A stretch of DNA of 64,000 nt from Paragonimus westermani (GCA_008508345.1 QNGE01000733.1:133543-197542), one strand, 5' to 3'. Shown: positions 1-12,200, counted from the first letter of the stretch. Notes: generated from the sequence alone by a model not told the origin. Made by a program: numbers and translations.

Positions 1-205
1 ACCGTATTCCTCCAGACCGTCCGGTTCAACGCCAAATCTTCCCAACATCTGAAATCAATGTTACAACGTGAAAGACTTACCTGCACAGCATCCTGGTACC
101 TCCGCTTCTGGCCACCGGGATTTCGCTTACCTGACTTCACTTGTCCGTACAGTAACTGCTTCGGGATACGGTCATCGCCCATCTGACAGACGTGACCACA
201 GGTGA
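1..205 (-). mobile_element. LINE open reading frame 2, C-terminal fragment
   Basis: The minus strand reads without a stop from about 205 to the window edge and matches the C-terminal tail common to animal non-LTR retrotransposon polyproteins: a GHV..M.DDRIPKQLLYGQ segment, then GGQKRRYQDAV, then a CW.DLALNR..WR ending. This tail lies after the reverse transcriptase and is typical of many LINEs that spread by target-primed reverse transcription. The rest of the tail lies left of the window. The reverse transcriptase expected at higher coordinates is absent, so this is a truncated or rearranged copy. The embedded GGTAAGT-like strings are codons of the element, not splice donors. Confidence 0.75.
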
Positions 206-813
206 CTCACACACATGCACACTTGACAGCATCAGCCACCAAAGAGAGGATCGACAGCCATATCAAAGCAGATCCAACACCCACTCACATGAACAGTAAC
301 ACTGCACACACGGTCCCAGCAAACAGACATAGAGTCAATTCAGGCAGCAACGAGCACCACGCCCAAACAAGCTACAGCACACCATCAACACGCATAACAA
401 ACGCACGCATCTGCTTTTTGTCTGGCTGCTCCCTTTTGGCCAACCTGACAAGGTTGAACCTGAAGGAACCGAAGCCCCAATCAGCACAGCCCTCCGGATC
501 AAAACAGCACGCAAGCCTGACCACCACGCCAAGGTAGCAGAAAAGATCAGGGCACACACACACACACGGAAGCTACACAAATCTCGTAAGCGTGTCAACC
601 CCAATAAAACTAAAAAGACAAGTGCGCAGCTCACGGTGAATTTGTTATTTTTCCACAACATTCTCCCTGTGGATAAAATCTGAATATGCCGTCTGCGATT
701 CTTTGAGCATGTGACGTAATTCGCTTTAGGACTCAGAGGTGCAAGTAGGTCGGAAGACGTAAAGCACAACTATAACCGAGTTCCGCTGAGGTGCAGCCGT
801 CATCTTTCTCAGT
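206..813. other. No gene seen; short (CA)n tract
   Basis: The span is somewhat richer in GC than its surroundings and holds overlapping reading frames on both strands with no recognisable protein. A (CA) microsatellite lies at 552-567. I see no splice-bounded exon here. Confidence 0.5.
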
Positions 814-1290
814 CTATCGCAGGCCAAGAACAATTGGTAAGCGGTCGAACCATTTACCATCCGTTGATGTTGCCATTATGGGTGATTTTAGTTGATGACA
901 GAACCTTTCGACTGTACCGTTTGATGAGGGATGATACGCACTAGTCGTTTTATGTTCGTATCCAGGATCACGGTTCAAATCAACGGAAATCGTTGACGTA
1001 ACCTGAGATTCACGTTCAACAGTGGTCGTGGTCGGAAGGCAAAAATTCGAAATGCACGAGTCGATAAAACTGAGTGCAATGGTTTCCGGCAATGTGCTGT
1101 TCAAAAGAACGGCAATGGACCATCTCAAGAGTTGGTTCACGGAGGTGAAAAGATATGTATAGCCGTTGGATGGAAGAAGGGGACCCAAGATATCGAGATG
1201 TTTGAAGCGCCTATCCGGCAGAGCAAAAGTTCTTGGAGTAGTGATGGCGTAAAGACAGGTTTTTCTACGTTGACATTCCAAACGCTGTTT
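814..1290 (-). pseudogene. Integrase catalytic core (decayed)
   Basis: This is the longest intact piece of the relic, 155 codons. RRFKHLDILGPLLPSNGYTY matches the first catalytic strand of Ty3 integrase (the Asp of LDI). The second Asp region reads FCLPTTTTVERESQ and has lost its Asp. TSAYHPSSNGTVERFCHQLK is the highly conserved block that carries the catalytic Glu (VER). The zinc-binding HHCC domain that should precede it is not recognisable. Confidence 0.85.
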
Positions 1291-1549
1291 GGATCACTTA
1301 TGAGCATCTTTACGAATGCCTGACCAAGCTTAACGTTCGGTGGCTAGCTTCTTTGAGGAGTGTATGGTTGAATGTGACAGGGAATGAAGACGGCTAAAAA
1401 CATTAAACCTGTGTGTGAATGGAACGAACAGTCGAGATATACCAGTGGACATGTCGCACTGTGTACCCTGACTGGAGTAAAGGACGATCAAGTTGTTTTA
1501 GGGAGGGAGTGACATAAATTTGACTGAGTTCTGAGCCACTGGCCTGGGA

Positions 1550-2010
1550 ATTAGCGAGGGCGAGAAGGTCGATGACAGTTATGGAGATTTGGCTGACATC
1601 CGAGCATAACAAGATGTCGAAGACTAAATTGTTGGAGCTGTCTGTAAATCGGATGTCAGCGGTGAACTGGGCGATAAAATCCAGGTGTCTTGTTCCTATC
1701 GGGGAGTACCGGTCAGGATGGGAGCGGAACGCAAACGCAAGTGGTTTGTGATCAGTAAAAACGATGAAGTTGCAACCCTCCAGAAAATGTCGAAATTGCT
1801 TGATGACAAGTCAAAGTATCGGTAACTCATGACCATGGGTACTATCAAGCGTTTTTTGCTGTTGTATAACAGCGCCAGCAGTTGACTGCAATGCGGTAGT
1901 TTTCAAAACTAGCGGTGAGGTTTTATTCGGTTTTAAATACGATAATGCAGTTGCTTGGGATGTGGTTTCTTTGGCTGCAAGGAACGCAGTGTTAGCCTCA
2001 GGAGGCAAAA
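1550..2010 (-). pseudogene. RNase H domain and connection (decayed)
   Basis: The minus strand reads SPLVLKTTALQSTAGAVIQQ near 1910-1850, the first strand and catalytic region of Ty3 RNase H with the expected Asp changed. FIVFTDHKPLAFAF follows in another frame near 1780-1740, and then a RHLDFIAQF segment. These are standard landmarks between reverse transcriptase and integrase. Frame changes show the copy is dead. Confidence 0.75.
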
Positions 2011-2289
2011 CGAAGTGTTTCGCATTGGTTTTTAGAATGTGCTTGAGGGGTTTTAATAGCTCTGAACACCTTGAGATAGAATGGTGATAGAGATTAACAA
2101 CACCTAAGAAGCGTCAGAGACTTTTTAGGGACTGCTTTTATGGGCAATCATTGCCAGCAACAATTTTCCCGGGCAAAGGTTGGATATTGTTACGGTCGAT
2201 TCGATGCCTAATAAAATCTACTGAAGTCAATGTGAATATACGCTTCGTATAAGTTAAAGTCACGCCACACTGATTAAAACGTTAGAACA

Positions 2290-2830
2290 TTATAAGGTGT
2301 GACTAATGTTGCTGAGCATCCTCACTCTCGAATAAGATGTCATTGTCATAGACGTGCACGAAATTAAGACCACGGAGCAGTTGATCCATGAACCCTTGGA
2401 AAGTCCGCGCGGCGACCTGTAAACCAAATGGCACGCGGAAAAATGTATAGAGTTCAAAGAGAGTGGTGATTGCGGGTTCATGGTAGGCTCGAACCAAGTC
2501 CACCTTGGAAGAGATAGTCTTCTAGTTTAACCCGACTATGAAGTCGTAGATTTGAAGAAAAGTTTATCGATATGGGACAGTGGCGCTGTTCAGAGCCCAC
2601 TAACCACCACACGAGCCTCAATAGCTCGTCGATTTCTTGGGTATCGTACGAAGGGATGGGGCCCACGAGCTATTTCAAGACTTGAGAACGCCAGGTCGTA
2701 AGGGCTGTTCAAACACTGATTTGACTACTTAGAATTTCTGCGGTGGTAAACGTATGTGGCAAGCAAATGTAGATGGGCCTTTGGTGACGCCATGATAAAA
2801 AACATCGTGTTTAAGAGGTTCCGCCAGAAT
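2290..2830 (-). pseudogene. Ty3-type reverse transcriptase (decayed)
   Basis: Fragments in shifting frames keep recognisable reverse transcriptase blocks: HGVTKGPSTFACHIRLPPQK near 2800-2740 (start of the domain), VDLVRAYH near 2500, a block of the form FELYTFFRVPFGLQVAARTF, and VHVYDNDIL near 2340. The last corresponds to the catalytic Y-x-DD box, here altered to Y-D-N-D, so the active site is lost. The middle of the domain is compressed, consistent with deletion. Confidence 0.8.
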
Positions 2831-2929
2831 AAACAGATTGTTAGGATGTGGAAATTGGTGAAGCCAAACGCAGTCCAGTGAAATCGAATGACGTTGCCCA
2901 CCCAAATGAGCATAAGCTGGTCGTGCCGT

Positions 2930-3255
2930 CGATCAATTTTTTATTATTGGCGTCAACTGAGTCCAAAAGATGATAAGAAATGAACTCAGATGACCGGATT
3001 TTGTATAATCACGACCGTCAATCCCACAGAAAACCAGACGCCCAAGACCGAGTTCAGCAGTGAGCAGCTTTCAACCATACGCTTGAATGGTCGACTGGTT
3101 AACGGCCTATAGTTGTATGATACCGTTTGATGGTTGCGTTTGTAACCTTTCGGTGATTTAATGCGCCGGTAACAGTGAGAAAATTCACGGTAGTTGAAAG
3201 GTCGAACACAAAATAAACGACCGTTTGGGAAGCCATCAACAACCATCGCCATTAC
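2930..3255 (-). pseudogene. Retroviral-type aspartic protease (decayed)
   Basis: The segment begins GRLFCVR and, after a frame change, continues FLTVTGA where family members carry a Phe-Leu-Val-Asp-Thr-Gly-Ala catalytic motif. The catalytic Asp is replaced by Val here, so the enzyme would be dead. About 60 codons later a segment ending KKLIDGTTSL matches the linker to reverse transcriptase in this family. At least two frameshifts and several stops are present. Confidence 0.65.
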
Positions 3256-3540
3256 TGTCTGGCCTCGGCGTTTCCCGGAGAGGAGTTACCTGCAGCGAAA
3301 CTGCATGGGCTGATACAATGGACCGATTTGGAGCCAAATCGGCGATGGTGATAACAGGTTTAAATCAACCAGCTGTCTGAACGACTACGGCGTCGATGAC
3401 GATAAGGATAGTGTATTGACTGTGTCGTCAATTGTCTAGTGATTTCGGAGAGTGGCACAGCCGTATCGGAAAGCCGTTGTTTTAACACATCCAATTCCGT
3501 ATTCCAACTACGGCTCGATGACGTCTCTGGCAACTGTACT
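3256..3540 (-). pseudogene. Gag C-terminal part with CHCC knuckle (decayed)
   Basis: Around 3356-3302 on the minus strand the reading CYHHRRFGSKSVHCISPCSF appears, giving Cys-x2-His-x10-Cys-x3-Cys spacing. In CsRn1-type elements this replaces the CCHC nucleic-acid-binding knuckle of Gag. Upstream (higher coordinates) the translation is Ser/Arg-rich and broken by stops, as in the linker before the knuckle. A stop and frameshift separate the knuckle from the protease segment. Confidence 0.7.
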
Positions 3541-4418
3541 TGGGAAACGGTAAGGTTTTGGTCATTCCTTTACAACTGATTGGTCAGCTCTGCGAGTTTA
3601 AGTATCGGTGTATCCTTAACGAAAATCGACAACATTTTCTAATATCGTCCGATAGATTGTTGTGTCACAGCTCAAGCAAGATTGGATCATTAATTAAATG
3701 TTTGCTTCTTAGCCGTGTCATGTTGTGGTGGATTGCCAGGTCGGGGGTGCGAGTTTTCGAACGCTCGGCCGAATACCTCAACGTGGGGGGAGTTACGTTC
3801 GAAAACCTGCCGCGNAAGATTGTGCTTTGTTGGACGCCTTCTCGCTACAATGTGACGGAGGAGTTGCGTAGTTCCGTCCCCCAACTCCACTCTTGCACAA
3901 ATTTCCCACGGGTTCTGTTAATCGGTTGCTTCTGTACGTCCTAAAAGTGTCACACGAGCTAGCATTAAGTCGTGGGTAGATAAGGTGGGCGACTTCAGTA
4001 GTGACCTCCTCAGGAAGATTGACAAATATTTAATTCTACATGGATTTTGTGACCGGATATGTCAAGAATCAAAGATGAATTCGACGTGAGCAAACCAAAG
4101 CCTGAGATCTTGTCTACCAAACTAAGAAGGTTCTACATATAAAAACATTATCTACAGCAGCAGGATCCTGGTCAGAAACAGCCATGTTAAGACAGAAGAA
4201 ATCACTCGCTCGCAAAAAAGAACCGAGAAAACGAGAAAAATAATTTGGGAGGATGAGGAAAAGGAAATGTGAACTCAGAGCGAACGATAAAAGTGAACAA
4301 GAGCTCACTAATTATATAGGGGAACAAAGAAATGAACCAACGATGTTACAAAGCTATTTGGAATGTAATAGGCGTGAAGATTGGCGTGTAACGAGAAAGT
4401 AAAACAGTGATAGACTCT
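3541..4418. other. Unassigned sequence with one undetermined base
   Basis: No recognisable coding sequence. A single N lies at 3815 inside a GC-rich patch containing near-repeats of TTCGAA. A lone N in otherwise complete sequence is probably a scaffolding or consensus break. The Gag N-terminal half expected upstream of the knuckle is not visible on either side of the N. Confidence 0.5.
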
Positions 4419-5226
4419 GTAGGGTGGTGCACGTCTTCGTAAGATTTGTTGCTAGTTTTATAAACGACTCGAAATACCTCGATATTGTTCACTATGTGAC
4501 ATACGTTAAAAAAAGTGTTGCGCAATCAACAAAGCTAGCAGATGGCTCCATGTTGATTGTGTAATTGACGTGTCCTATCAAGCTTTCAGCTCACTTACGA
4601 GAATGCTCAGTAATTCGCTTATGTAATTATTTCTCCATTCTGTCAGTGTTGGTGCTCAAGTATCCGCATTTGGATTGTTACAAACAGTGTGATTTGGGTT
4701 GCATTAGGAATGTCTCGTTAACGTTGAGACCAGAGTTTTTATGTAAGTGATAGTGAGTAGAGTTGCGTAAGAAGTGCACTGTAATGCACAACAGCCACGT
4801 GACAGACGTGCTGTCAATGTCACTAATATTAAAGTGTAGCTGCAGGAAAGCTTTAATTTGTAGATACCTTATGCAATGCCTCTGTGACATGTCCTCTCGA
4901 AAACTATCTGATAAAACTGTCAGGGTAACAAAATCGAATTTCACACACCAGTCCAAATGCGGATATGTTGGCGGAATGAAGAAATAATTACATAAGTGAA
5001 TTACTGAGCATTCTCGTGAGTGAGCTGAAAGCTTGATAGGACACGTCAATTACACAATCAACATGGAGCCATCTGCTAGCTTTGTTGATTGCGCAACACT
5101 TTTTTTAACGTATGTCACAGTGAACAATATCGAGGTATTTCGAGTCGTTTACAGAACCAGCAACAATAGATTACTACGTTTTTACGACAACCTTTCTTAT
5201 CGAAAGGGTGTGCATTACCCTCCGTA
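4419..5226. repeat. Long inverted-repeat (foldback) element, arms about 270 bp
   Basis: The left arm (about 4419-4685) and right arm (about 4950-5226) are near-identical reverse complements. For example, GCGCAATCAACAAAGCTAGC on the left reappears inverted near 5077-5095, and CTGTAGGGTGGTGCAC pairs with GTGCATTACCCTCCGTAG at the outer ends. The loop is about 260 bp. The flanks share GTGAT just outside the ends (4410-4416 and 5227-5231), a possible partial target-site duplication. No transposase is visible, so this is a non-autonomous element. Long arms of this kind occur in foldback and Mutator-like elements; the family is undetermined. Confidence 0.85.
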
Positions 5227-7805
5227 GGTGATGTGATTCGATTACCGTTTGGCAAGTGTCTTCACAGTGAACTTTGACCGAATCGCTGTGTGCGTTTGCT
5301 GTCATTGTTGTGTTATTATTGTGCAGTTTTATTCTCTGACTTATTGTCGAATGGTTTTATTTTACCATATAGCCACAAATAACTACACTGTTTGCGGTCC
5401 TTTGGTAAAATAGTGCCGTGAGAGTTATGCAACAACCAGAAAGGTTGGGGAGATAGTTCTCTGTGTAGAAATCGTGTCAATACTCAGCGTACTAAGACGA
5501 AAGATTTCTCTAGTGCCAACTATTGACTGGTAATTTCAACCTCCACTGTCGCATTTATTTCGCTGTCCTGTTGACGCCACCGGTTCGGATGAGCTGTACG
5601 ATGGAGAGCGGTTTACGAACACAACGGAGAATACGACAACAATGCTGAGAAAGGTATTCGGGCAATGTTCTTCCATCATACGTCAGTTTAATTTCTGAAA
5701 ATTTATGAAGAATCTCACACGTTATTGAAGTAGTCAGCACTGTTGGTTGCGTTCACTTCGAGCCATATGTCAACAACTTGCCGTCACCGCAAGAGTTTGA
5801 CCAGTGAATTTCGGTCAGCACTCGCTTAATCCACTCGTTGCAGGCCGTCTCTTTCAAACTCTCCCTGACGTACCCGGCACTTTCACCACCTCCCGTTTCA
5901 ATCAACAAATTTGATGGCTCAACCTGTGTGCCCCATCCTGTTTCCTACCGCTTTTTCGTACATGGATTCTTTCGTCCCATTTCTCAACCAACTGCCCGAA
6001 CCAATTTGAAACGGGGCGAGGAGCAACATGCGCAGTCTAATATTGGCAAGACTGAATGACTTGTCTGCGTTTTCAATGTCCGCCGCCACACCATACCTAT
6101 TCCTGGCTTTTCTTCTCTCCTGGGTTCTTCATTCGGGCATCTTTGGTCCTCCAATCACCCTCATGTTCTCCATGGTTGGAATTAATTGGTTAGACTTTAG
6201 ACTGTTACTATTCTTAACAAGGACACCCCACCAGTAGTTGATGCCGTACAATTGATTGAACACTGGACCATGCTGTACGAAGTCCGACAATGTCCATGAC
6301 CGATAGTGTTCACCACCTACAATCAACACACTCCAACGACCACAGTCGTCTGTTGAGAGGTGAGAACCTGAAACCTAACGCCTATCGTCCACCTGTCAAG
6401 GTTTATGTTGAGAGACCACTGTCAGCGTAATGGGTCACATTGAATACTGGCTAGTCGCAAGTGGATCAAGTGACTGTACCTTAAGGTATTCGAAATTTGT
6501 TGTGTAGATGAAATGTGAAGGTTTCAATATCGCACAACTTGCTTGGGATGCGCCCCAAAGGATGCCTGTCGATTTTTCAACAGAAATATACCGACCGAGT
6601 GTGAGTCTTCAGCCACACCCACTGTGGCTATTACGTGCAAGGGGACTTTACATTGTTACAACTCAAAACAATACTATTTAGGCTGCCGCTAACTTCCAAT
6701 TGTATACCGATCCAAATTTGTGCTGTCATATAGTTCGACAGAATATCAAATCGGTCATTGCGTAGTTTAATCAGATACTTTATAGTATATCTTTTTTAAG
6801 TTAAAATGGTGAACACCTTTTGGAACAGGAAGAGACTGTCAGTAATCGTAGACCAGCTACCTAGACGCTGTGCCACATACCTGGGTATATGTCAGTGAAA
6901 AAGATAGAGTGTTGTAAAGTAAGAGAGATTAGTGAGCAAGTAACTTAATGCACCGTAAGATTATGCTCCCAGATCCACAAAACAAATCGATAAGAGATTG
7001 CAGAATTCATAAACAGTACAGACTGAGATGTCGGTAACTCGTAAAAAAGAGGAGGCAGAAGCCCTGAACAGTTTTGTTTGTTTAAGTGTTTCATAATCAA
7101 AGGAAATGTTTATTAGGTTTTGAAAGCTCAAAATACACTGCAGGCAAAATGTGCTTGTATAATTGTTAGGCAGTATCTATGAAAATATTTGAACGACAAA
7201 ATGGCGAAAGTGGTGTTACCTAGAAACGTGTTTCATCACCAGCATGACAAAACCCAAAACTGTTCTACGTAACCACAAAGACATACGGAGACAGATAACC
7301 AACACTAACAGTGTGGTGACAGAGGTTGCGCTTTTAGTCCGGGCAACAATGAGCTTATTATAAGCCCAAGTGAGATTTGTTCGGATGAAAACTTGCTTCT
7401 TGTACAGAGCGAGGGAGAACGTGTGCGGTTAAAGAACAAGATACTGAACAGGATGAAACGCGTGTTTGCCTACTTAAAGGCTGTCACATGGTCTCCAGTC
7501 ACTGAAGCCATCTTCGACGAGCGAACCGTTTCTCACTGGAGTATGCAAGGCAATTCCGGGTAAATAATAATAAGCTTGACCACTGTCAAATGCATTTTTG
7601 TTTTAGTGCGCCTGTTATGGTTATAGTACGATTCGACTCGCTTTGTGGCTTTGTTCAAATGTATTTACCCTTTACGGGACTGGTAGTGAAGTTACCTACG
7701 CCTGTCTGCACAACCGATTGTCTGTGTGAACATGACTACATTCCTAAACTCTCCATTCTACTTATTTGTCTACAATACTAATGTAAGTAAGCTTTTAACC
7801 TTTAG
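5227..7805. other. No supported gene
   Basis: Short reading frames occur around 5838-6237 but lack convincing splice borders or codon bias. A pyrimidine-rich stretch near 5845-6000 could belong to an unrecognised repeat. I see nothing else to annotate. Confidence 0.4.
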
Positions 7806-7869
7806 ACCAGAAGTTGGACATTTAAATACTGCCCCTTATATCAAAAGTTGTCTACCAAGCGCTTTGTCT
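7806..7869 (+). CDS. Candidate 64 nt exon beside a (TA)n tract
   Basis: A branchpoint-like TTTTAAC and a CCTTTAG acceptor precede the segment, and it ends at an ideal donor GTAAGT. One frame reads PEVGHLNTAPYIKSCLPSALS with phase 0 at the donor. There is no partner exon nearby and no recognised protein. It may be a chance match. Confidence 0.22.
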
Positions 7870-7882
7870 GTAAGTAAAGGTA

Positions 7883-7885
<3 letters not shown>

Positions 7886-7940
<55 letters not shown>
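7886..7940. repeat. (TA)n microsatellite, about 27 units
   Basis: An uninterrupted run of TA dinucleotides. It creates an artefactual Tyr-Ile repeat in translation, which should not be annotated as protein. Confidence 0.97.
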
Positions 7941-7942
<2 letters not shown>

Positions 7943-8980
7943 ATTGGCTGTACGTTTCACAAGCGTAATAAGTGTTTACAGACTGTATACCCCACTATAC
8001 AAAATAATCATTCTGATATCAATTGAAAAGTTATAAACCTAGAAATTATTTCAAGACGTTCCACAACTATTAACCGTTACAATCAACTATCATGGACGTT
8101 TTGTCTTTCAGTCGTCTGCCACTGTGGACGACCAGTAGTCATTGGTTCGACTTGGCCATATTGACAGGGGAGAGTTGCATAGTGTATCCAGGCACTTCTC
8201 AACCTTCTTCGATCACTGGGAACTATGTGTCAACGTGGGCGAACTCATCAACGTTTTAGAAATCGAAAAAAACAATTTACTATTGAATTTTCGATACAAA
8301 TCAACAGTCTGAGGGCCAGATGACGTTGCTCTTAAACTACCAAACTAATAAATTCCTTCGTTTATAATCCCTTTTGGAAAGTACGGATAACTTGATTGGA
8401 TCTTGCTTACAATCTCCATTGAACAGATAGCAGATTTGCTCAGGTAAAAGTGATTTATGTTGACTGATCTTATTGAAGCAGACAGGAGAGCTTGAACTCG
8501 ATTATATTAAGTATACACATTTCAGCGCAGTATCAGAAGCCACAGGAGGGCCACCACTATAGAAGTATGTCTTATACTCTATTGCTATCTGAAGCATAAT
8601 TGTTCGGTGCACTTTTCCACGTCATGAGTTTTTAGATGATAAACCAGGCTGTTGCATGTTACAATTTTGTAGGTATACTGGTGGTCACTGAAATTTATGA
8701 TCCGCATTTGCCTCTTTCCATTTTCATGTTTGCTAGTCAACAGAGATGGGTCACATTTTGCCTTCAGGTCACCAATCGAGCATCTGGGTCTGGCAAAGGA
8801 ATATGTCGTCTATAATTTGACGATTGAAAACAAACAGTAATATCAGCAGGATTTGTGGTTTGCTTGATATCCCAAAAATGCATGATCTATGTTTACTTCC
8901 ACTGACGTTGTCCGTCCGTAAAATTTCGTGAACTGTGGCAGAATTATGAATGCACTCGACGGACAAATCTCAAACGCCAG

Positions 8981-9204
8981 AATTCCCTCTGTCAGTTTGC
9001 GCCACAATTATTTCGACTGAAAGAACTAAAGAAAAACGAGAAGTATTAGGTGAGTGTAGACCCATTCATCTCCTGGATGTTGTGAGTCCCGATTTAGTTA
9101 CCAGACACTTGTTGACTGATGACAAACAAATTTCAAATTGGTGCAACCTGTTCACTTCTGCCCCGTTTCAAAAAGTTGAATCTGAACAACCGAAAGGACA
9201 CTAA
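8981..9204 (+). CDS. Candidate last exon, unknown protein
   Basis: The frame opens after a TGA at 8947 and runs to a TAA at 9202-9204. A CAAACGCCAG acceptor precedes 8981. In the first 22 codons purines lead 14 codons by my count. An AATAAA at 9287-9292, 83 bases after the stop, would serve as the poly(A) signal. A strong GTGAGT at 9050 offers an alternative end (69 nt exon). The protein is hydrophilic, with segments such as ISTERTKEKREVL and LLTDDKQISNWCNLF, and is not recognised. Confidence 0.35.
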
Positions 9205-9292
9205 TTAAATTTTCGCTCGAAATTAGGTGATTTTGACATCTATGGTCTTCGTCTGGAGTTTGCCAATGCAAGCTAACTTGTTCTGAAATAAA

Positions 9293-12200
9293 CAAAACAG
9301 TTATAAAGCTTGAACTTTTTAGTGAACTGAGAAAACTGCAGATGAAGTTTCACCTCCTTTTCCGAACTATTGGCCAGTCATAAATACACATTTGTTCATT
9401 GAAATTTACTTCGAAATTATCGCATGATTCAGGGGAAATGGTGGTCTAAATCGTGATTTGCGCCGCTTACTGACATGCAATACCATCTACAATGTTAATT
9501 TAAAATTCCTCCGTATACAACTAAGAAATAGGTTTGACAAAAACAGAATGCAAAACGTTCGGCTTGTACCCAGTTTGTTGAATTAGGACAGAATTTTGTC
9601 TAGGCTCGGAGTGATACCAAGATTTTCGTAAGCTGCTATCGGACGATAAAGTCAGTAAGAAATCGGGTTGAGCGTACTTGTCATGTCTAGCTAGTTCGAG
9701 TTAGGTCCTCTAAACCAAGTAAATAAATGGTCTACATACAAGTACCGAGGTATGTGAAGACTGCCATTGAGGTCCTTATCATTGAGGACCAAAACTTTAG
9801 TGGTAGTTACAGGTAGAAGTGAAATGTAATCACTCCTCAGTAGAAAAACCTTTTATAGTTTATTCAACATGTCAAGTTGTCCATTGCAAAATGGTTAGCT
9901 GGAAACTAAATCAAGATCACTGCTTGAGCGGGTTACGCGACTTTTCAGTGAATGAGACCATTCATCTCTGAGAGTTTGCCAAACTTCACTCCGTTTCAAC
10001 AGTTGAACTTAGCTTGTATCAACGCGGGCAGTGAACAAGAAAAGCAGACCCAGGTTCACACCTGAGAAAGTTCTAGTGGTTTGTATCGCTAGGTCAGTCG
10101 TTGTGATAAGGCACCCATTTCACATTTGTGAGTCACATGCTATCTAATTCACCTGTAGCACAAAAATTATTTCTAACCTACAGCAAGTGGTGTGCGCGTC
10201 TCTTATCACAAATTCTGCCTGCTTTTTCCCTTTTTTTCACCAGTTAGTGAAGATTGCTATAGGTGAAAGCCTAGTTAAGAAAAGTGCTGAGTTTGTTGGC
10301 ATAAAACACGGCAAATGTTAATTAAGCTTTCAGACATTAATTGTATGCATGTTTGTCGAGATCTTGACGTTGTCAAGTGGTGAGGAATTGCACCTCCGCT
10401 GATAGTTAAACTCCGTGCTTAATTTTTTGGTGTCTGGCGCCAACACGGTCCATCGTTTACGATAGGTACTTGTCGCAAAGAAAACCTGTGCCTAATTTAC
10501 CGACTAGCCGGTACTCTACGCCTACATCAATGGTTGGACCAGCACTACTGTTATCCAAGCGTTAGTCAGTTGAAGCTGGGGTGACAGTTCAATAAATCCA
10601 ACTTAACAGCCAAGGAATTTGCCATCTTGTGACATGTTGAAAATCTCGAGGAGTACAGCCAACACAGTCCGAAACCGGCAAGGTTACGTATCATTTGAAG
10701 AATAAGAAGGAAGTCTATTTGGTGGATGTCTCTCGAGGCTTAATTTCACAAACACAGGATATTTAGTACACATCTGTCTGTATTACACGGCACTTATCCA
10801 CTTCACAAAGTACCCACTTGATATTAATTATTCCAGGCATCCCTCTTTTTAAACGCTGTAACGTAAAGTCAACCGAACTACCAGGACAGGATATACCCGT
10901 ATGTCAACTGTTAGGATTTGTCACTTATTCAATGTGTACATCAAAGTTCCTGAATAATCTGTGGCGAGGTAGTCAAAAATGAATTATCCAAACATGCTTG
11001 ATTTTTGAAGGCGTAAATATTCTGTCCTGTTGCTTTAGTAGTTGACAGCAGAACACCTACGGTTTATAAGTGACAGATAATTATTGCTGGAATAGCATTG
11101 TTAAAAGCCAGTGCATGGAACTGATTGAGGAACACATCTCTGTGCAGAGTATTAGGCCTGCACTCTAGAAATAGAGGTTGTAAATTAGAATATCGGAGTC
11201 AGTGGTGAAACTGAATTCCAGTTGCCCAGTTAGTGGTCTGCATTCCAGCAAGTGAAAGTTAGCATTCATCTCCTGACAGACATGCTATCTGTATGATAAA
11301 TGTTAACGTATGGTCATGCTTTTTCATTTTCGCCCATAGAAAATGAGTGTCGGTGTCAGCAAACACATAAATCAAGCTTATGATTGCAACCAGTAGACAG
11401 AGTTTCCATCGCACTAGAAGACTGCGTCGTTTGTGGCACAGCACTTAGTTGGTCGGACAATTATTTCTGCCACAGTTTATTGTTATGCCATACTAAACAG
11501 TTTTTATTACTCGCCTGGCATACTCCCGTTATTACTGCAACATAAAGTTTCTCGGAGAATATTGTGTTCGCCAGTAAGCCAAGGTCACGGACGGTGCGTT
11601 TACATTTGACAGTTCTACAAAATCACGTGCCCAAACATGGCCACGGGTAGGAAGTTGACTGAGTATACCAGGCGGCTCGTATTCGGAAGCTGATCAGTCT
11701 GCCCACCTAAAGGTCTACGGGACATTACTCGTCAGCTCTGGTTACAAACGGTGGCAAACCTTGGTTGTTTGAAATCCAGGCCTTCCACTACATTGTTAAC
11801 TCAAGTTAAAAAACTTTAATCCCTCCTCAGAGTCGACTGTTCAGCCAGGTGTCCTGACATTGGGCATAGAGAGGTTTCGAAACATATAAGTTTTACTTAC
11901 CAGGGCTGACGAACCACAGGTCAGTGATGAAAATGATGGAACAGCCTTCCACTGTTTTACGCTTTCGTGGACAAAAGAGACTATTTTTTGATGTTGTCAC
12001 ACGGTGTTTTGAATGTACGTTTTTCAATCAACCTAAATCAGTAATAAGCCTTCTATCCCTAAAATAAATCAGGCGAGATGTTGTCGAACGCGATTCTACC
12101 GCGTGTAGTTTATGCGCCCAGAGAATCAGCATGCTATACTCAACATACTGTACTCAATAGAAAGTGCTATTTAGTCCGCACCAGCCCATTACATGAATGA

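Larger units (their letters stand above)
814..3540 (-). mobile_element. Ty3/gypsy LTR retrotransposon relic, CsRn1-like
   Basis: Reading the minus strand from 3540 down to 814 gives, in order, a Gag knuckle, an aspartic protease, a reverse transcriptase, RNase H and an integrase core. This is the gene order of Ty3/gypsy elements (protease-RT-RNase H-integrase). The Gag knuckle is Cys-His-Cys-Cys rather than the usual CCHC, a feature of the CsRn1 group of flukes. The whole is broken by many stops and frameshifts and is about 2.4 kb from protease to integrase core, shorter than an intact element, so internal deletions are likely. I did not find a paired LTR. It must be long inactive. Confidence 0.85.

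Noticed and set aside
60..130. Apparent donor GTAAGT and GTAAGC on the minus strand
   Set aside because: They are codons inside the intact LINE C-terminal frame.
202..769. 111- and 144-codon overlapping frames on opposite strands
   Set aside because: GC-rich, CA-rich sequence opens frames on both strands; no domain, bias or splice border supports either.
3540..3944. 134-codon plus-strand frame across the N
   Set aside because: It crosses an undetermined base, has no recognisable domain and lies at a probable assembly join.
4565..5227. Several frames of 61-123 codons on both strands
   Set aside because: They are mirror translations of the two arms of the inverted-repeat element (both begin with the same TCPIKLSAH string), not genes.
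7726..7968. 80-codon frame ending in a Tyr-Ile repeat
   Set aside because: The repeat is the translated (TA)n microsatellite; only the 64 nt segment before it has exon-like borders.
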